In this document: positions 15,950 to 18,616 of the stretch, in pieces | Layout of the letters: each line of letters begins with the position of its first letter | Position numbering within the stretch: position 1 is the stretch's first letter | Source of the DNA: Gammaproteobacteria bacterium | GTDB lineage: Bacteria > Pseudomonadota > Gammaproteobacteria > HTCC5015 | DNA: 18,616 bases | Assembly (NCBI GenBank): GCA_028284675.1 | Contig: JANQRI010000046.1 | Location: 1-18,616, forward strand | Direction of reading: 5' to 3' | Position numbers and translations under genes: made by a program | Notes under the pieces: model-generated | What the model saw: only the letters and a program-made list of their open reading frames with translations | The model's database searches: none | Told to the model about the DNA's origin: nothing

Positions 15950-17821
15950 ATGCCGCATATTCAATATTGCAAATACCTGGGGCAAACCAGCCCCAAAAAT
16001 ATTCAGGCACCTATAATTTGCCGCTTACTGATTTTGTCTGCCCTGTTTGTTTGTCAATTGGGATTCGCCGACCCGCTTGCCCCGATTACTCTGACGGAAA
16101 ATAACACTGAATACAGGATAGCAGGTCATATCAGTTATCTGGAAGACCAGGATGGCATGCTTGATCTGAGCGGCGCCAAATCTGCACTGGATGCAGACAA
16201 ATTCAAATTCGCAGGCCCGGAACCCCCAAATTTTGGATTAACAACATCCGTTTATTGGCTTTATTTTTCTATCGAGAACCAGCACCCGGGCCAAAATCAA
16301 TGGTGGCTGGAACTCGATAACCCGGTCATTGATAGAATCAATCTATACACGGTAAGCGGTTCTTCTATCAGCACTACACAACAGTCAGGTGACCATCGGC
16401 CACTTTCAGTGCGCACCGTTAAACACGGAAAGCCGCTCTTTAAAATTGAAATCCCTTATAAGCAAAGCAAACAGATTTTTATCCGGCTGGATACTCATAG
16501 CACTCTATCAGCCCCGATGAAAATATGGTCACCTGAAAAATACCCGCATTACAACGCTTTAGTGCATATGGGCTACGGCTTGTTTTATGGTGGCATTATC
16601 GCATTACTGCTTTACAACCTTATGCTGTTCTTCTCAATACGGGATTTAAACTACTTATATTACTGTGCATTCGTAGCATGCTCGGTCATTTATCAGTTTT
16701 GTGGTGACGGCCTTGGTTATGCCTTCCTATGGCAGGAAAGCGGACACATCAATCTTCCGATCGCATTGACAGCAAGCAACCTCGGCACTGTATTCCTATT
16801 GCAGTTTGCCCGGATGTTCTTACGTGGCAAAGAATTGTTTCCCAAACTCGATAAAGCCTTATTGGTATTAATGGCTATAGGGCCATCAATATTACTTCTC
16901 TATCTGGCTGGCGACCAAACCAACAGTCCCAGATTGCAAACCATGTATTCAACGACCTCTATATTATTGGTTCTAGCGGCCGGCATTATTGCGCTATTAA
17001 AAGGTCTGCAGGAAGCAAGATATTATTTATTTGCCTGGATTGCCCTAATAATCGGAATCATTCTTTACAACCTTAGCTATAACGGCGTTATACCATCAAC
17101 TTTTTTTACACTTCACGCGATGCAGATCGGTTCAATACTGGAAACTATATTATTGTCGTTTGCACTGGCTCACCGCATGAAAATTCTTAAAGAAGAGAAC
17201 GAAAGAATACAGGAGCAAGCCAAGCAAAGCCTGGAACAATCAGTCAAAGAAAGAACCGAAGAACTCAATACAGCTATGCAGGATCTTGCCAGAGCCAATG
17301 CCCAACTTAAAGAAACCAGTTTCAATGATGGACTGACCGGCGTCAGAAACCGGGCATATTTTGAAGAACAGCTGGAAAAAGAATGGTTTCGCAGTCGCAG
17401 AGAACAAAAACCTATCGCATTATTAATGCTCGACATTGATCATTTTAAGTCAATCAACGACAACTATGGTCATTTATGCGGTGATCATGCGCTTATCACT
17501 GTTGCCGCGATTATGAGTAAAGTCGTTAGCCGCCCCAGTGATATAGTTGCCCGTTATGGCGGTGAGGAATTTGTCGTTCTGTTACCCAACACCGAAGCAG
17601 AAGGCGCGCGCTTTCTGGCTGAGCGCATTCGGCGGGATCTGGAGAAAAACACATTGGAGTTTAATACAACCAAACTTAAACTAACCGCCAGCATTGGTTG
17701 TAGCGCTATGATTCCTGCAGCCGGCAACCTCAACCCGCATGAACTGATTAACATAGCTGACAAAGCGCTTTATGCTGCAAAGGAAAGCGGTCGCAACCGC
17801 GTGCATACTGCAAAATTTTAA
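15950..17821 (+). CDS. Membrane diguanylate cyclase, 7TMR-DISM plus GGDEF (copy 2)
   Basis: 623-aa paralogue of the cyclase at 5751, with the same domain order: signal peptide to about residue 41 (ending LGFA), DISMED2 sensor about 45-170, seven-helix region about 205-405, coiled coil to about 450, GGDEF domain to the end. The active-site loop is GGEEF at 537-541 and the RxxD inhibitory site is RPSD at 528-531, so it should be an active, feedback-controlled cyclase. The two copies are alike along their whole length, most in the membrane and GGDEF parts and least in the N-terminal signal region and parts of the sensor. Periplasmic ligands may therefore differ. ATG 15950 has no strong ribosome site. 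The bidirectional terminator at 17862 ends its transcript. Confidence 0.94.
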   Translation: MPHIQYCKYLGQTSPKNIQAPIICRLLILSALFVCQLGFADPLAPITLTENNTEYRIAGHISYLEDQDGMLDLSGAKSALDADKFKFAGPEPPNFGLTTSVYWLYFSIENQHPGQNQWWLELDNPVIDRINLYTVSGSSISTTQQSGDHRPLSVRTVKHGKPLFKIEIPYKQSKQIFIRLDTHSTLSAPMKIWSPEKYPHYNALVHMGYGLFYGGIIALLLYNLMLFFSIRDLNYLYYCAFVACSVIYQFCGDGLGYAFLWQESGHINLPIALTASNLGTVFLLQFARMFLRGKELFPKLDKALLVLMAIGPSILLLYLAGDQTNSPRLQTMYSTTSILLVLAAGIIALLKGLQEARYYLFAWIALIIGIILYNLSYNGVIPSTFFTLHAMQIGSILETILLSFALAHRMKILKEENERIQEQAKQSLEQSVKERTEELNTAMQDLARANAQLKETSFNDGLTGVRNRAYFEEQLEKEWFRSRREQKPIALLMLDIDHFKSINDNYGHLCGDHALITVAAIMSKVVSRPSDIVARYGGEEFVVLLPNTEAEGARFLAERIRRDLEKNTLEFNTTKLKLTASIGCSAMIPAAGNLNPHELINIADKALYAAKESGRNRVHTAKF

Positions 17822-17830
17822 ATACCAAAC

Positions 17831-17914
17831 AAAAAAGTTCAGCGGCTGGATAAAGTAAAATAAAAACCCCCAAGCCAAGGGGCAAGGGGGTTTTTTATTT
17901 GAATCCTGGCGATG
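17831..17914. repeat. Direct repeat copy 1: terminator plus 5S 3'-end remnant
   Basis: About 82 bp here match 18031-18112 with few differences: an A-rich lead with TTCAGCG, the complete terminator, ATTTGAATCCTGGCGATG. The last part equals the final bases of the 5S rRNA (minus strand), but no 5S body follows, so it is a 5S remnant. Confidence 0.8.
17862..17900. terminator. Bidirectional terminator, distal copy
   Basis: AAAAACCCCC (17862-17871) and GGGGGTTTTTT (17886-17896) form a G-C-rich stem with A and T runs on both sides, so it can stop the cyclase transcript (+) and rRNA readthrough (-). It is a near-copy of the element at 18057-18094. Confidence 0.85.
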
Positions 17915-18030
17915 TTTTGCGCACGGATGCGCTTATGCCGCGAAGCCCAGGGACAACATAAATGGAATTATTAGTGTCGCGGAAGGACAGGATGTCCGGA
18001 GCAACTGGGCGGGAGCGGCCCTACTCGATA
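17915..18030. other. Hairpin-rich spacer between the two repeat copies
   Basis: A GC-rich stretch without a gene. It contains GCGCA-CGGA-TGCGC (17919-17932), CCGCGA (17938-17943) paired with TCGCGG (17977-17982), GGACA-GGA-TGTCC (17985-17997) and GGGC (18007-18010) paired with GCCC (18018-18021). Four perfect small stems in about 105 bp are more than expected by chance in ordinary spacer. Confidence 0.55.
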
Positions 18031-18112
18031 AAAAAATTCAGCGACAGGGCAAAAAAGAAAAACCCCCAAGCCAAGGGGCGAGGGGGTTTTTTTATTTGAA
18101 TCCTGGCGATGT
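18031..18112. repeat. Direct repeat copy 2: terminator plus true 5S 3' end
   Basis: Partner of 17831-17914, offset 196-199 bp. Here the terminal bases continue into the full 5S gene. Confidence 0.8.
18057..18094 (-). terminator. rRNA operon terminator next to 5S
   Basis: CCCCC (18063-18067) and GGGGG (18082-18086) flanked by A and T runs; on the minus strand the stem is followed by TTTTTCTTTTTT. It lies just beyond the 5S 3' end. Confidence 0.88.
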
Positions 18113-18217
18113 CCTACTCTCACATGGGGAGGCCCCACACTACCATCGGCGCTGAGCAGTTTCACTTCTGAGTTCGAAATGGATTCAGGTGGTTCCCACT
18201 CGCTATTATCGCCAGGA
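18102..18217 (-). rRNA. rrf: 5S ribosomal RNA
   Basis: Read on the minus strand the gene begins TCCTGGCGATAATAGCGAGT and ends with ATCGCCAGGA, which pair to form helix I. Conserved 5S blocks are present: CGAACTCAGAAGTGAAAC, GCGCCGATGGTAGTGTGGGG and CCCCATGTGAGAGTAGG. The length of about 116 nt is normal. Ends are placed by helix I pairing and may be off by one or two bases. It is the last gene of an rRNA operon entering from the right edge. Confidence 0.95.
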
Positions 18218-18382
18218 AAACTGGACGGCCTATAGGCCGCAGAGACCGAAAACATCAACAAAAAAAATACGTTTCCAACCTCTATATAAATTGTTTTAAC
18301 AATCGGGAGTAAAGTCAGACTTTAGTATGTTTGCATTTACTTAACCATACACCAAGTGATTACAAACCTCTTGGGTGTTATA
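18218..18382 (-). other. 23S-5S spacer
   Basis: About 165 bp, AT-rich, with no tRNA visible. A perfect 14-bp palindrome, CGGCCTATAGGCCG (18226-18239), lies nine bases before the 5S 5' end and may be part of the processing stem. Confidence 0.75.

Positions 18383-18616
<234 letters not shown>

Noticed and set aside
17971..18261. 96-codon minus-strand open frame
   Set aside because: Runs across the 5S gene and terminator, so it is an artefact of RNA-gene sequence.
18218..18382. Possible tRNA in the 23S-5S spacer
   Set aside because: No cloverleaf, no TTCGA loop and no CCA end could be found.

Overview
The window looks like the downstream flank of an rRNA operon in a gammaproteobacterium. Supporting signs are the 5S and 23S sequences, a C-terminal tail of the MshQ/DUF6701 type found with MSHA type IV pili, a glycerol kinase resembling that of E. 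coli, and two DISM-type diguanylate cyclases. Base composition is moderate. Coding density is normal, with a few long, structured gaps. No insertion sequence, integrase, tRNA or CRISPR array was seen.

Left part (1-5000, + strand): the end of an MshQ-like gene; an AT-rich 389-bp gap with a candidate promoter/operator; a monocistronic 681-aa protein of unknown function with an aromatic/Ser-rich, prion-like C-terminus, closed by a strong terminator; then glpK followed 14 bp later by a LysE-family exporter.

Middle part (5000-13000): a roughly 600-bp leader rich in inverted repeats precedes the first membrane diguanylate cyclase. Next comes a hypothetical gene whose reading frame continues for 52 sense codons past its TAA. 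A minus-strand block follows: GFA-type zinc protein, small membrane protein, probable terminator, isochorismatase-fold hydrolase with a long N-terminal extension, and a VOC protein. A plus-strand lipoprotein with one c-type heme motif ends the part.

Right part (13000-18616): a minus-strand membrane protein; a minus-strand outer-membrane beta-barrel protein divergent from a periplasmic metallo-beta-lactamase-fold hydrolase, sharing a promoter region with a perfect PhoB/OmpR-like direct repeat; a second diguanylate cyclase paralogous to the first; then, on the minus strand, 23S (3' end) - 5S - terminator. The terminator and the last bases of 5S exist twice, about 197 bp apart, which suggests a lost second 5S copy.

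Most noteworthy: the low-complexity protein at 650-2695, the mutually exclusive hairpins before the first cyclase, the 7-4-7 direct repeat at 14714-14731, the in-frame stop in the 7766 gene, and the duplicated 5S-end/terminator. None of these proves a new system; the first three are the best candidates for real biology not covered by simple homology.
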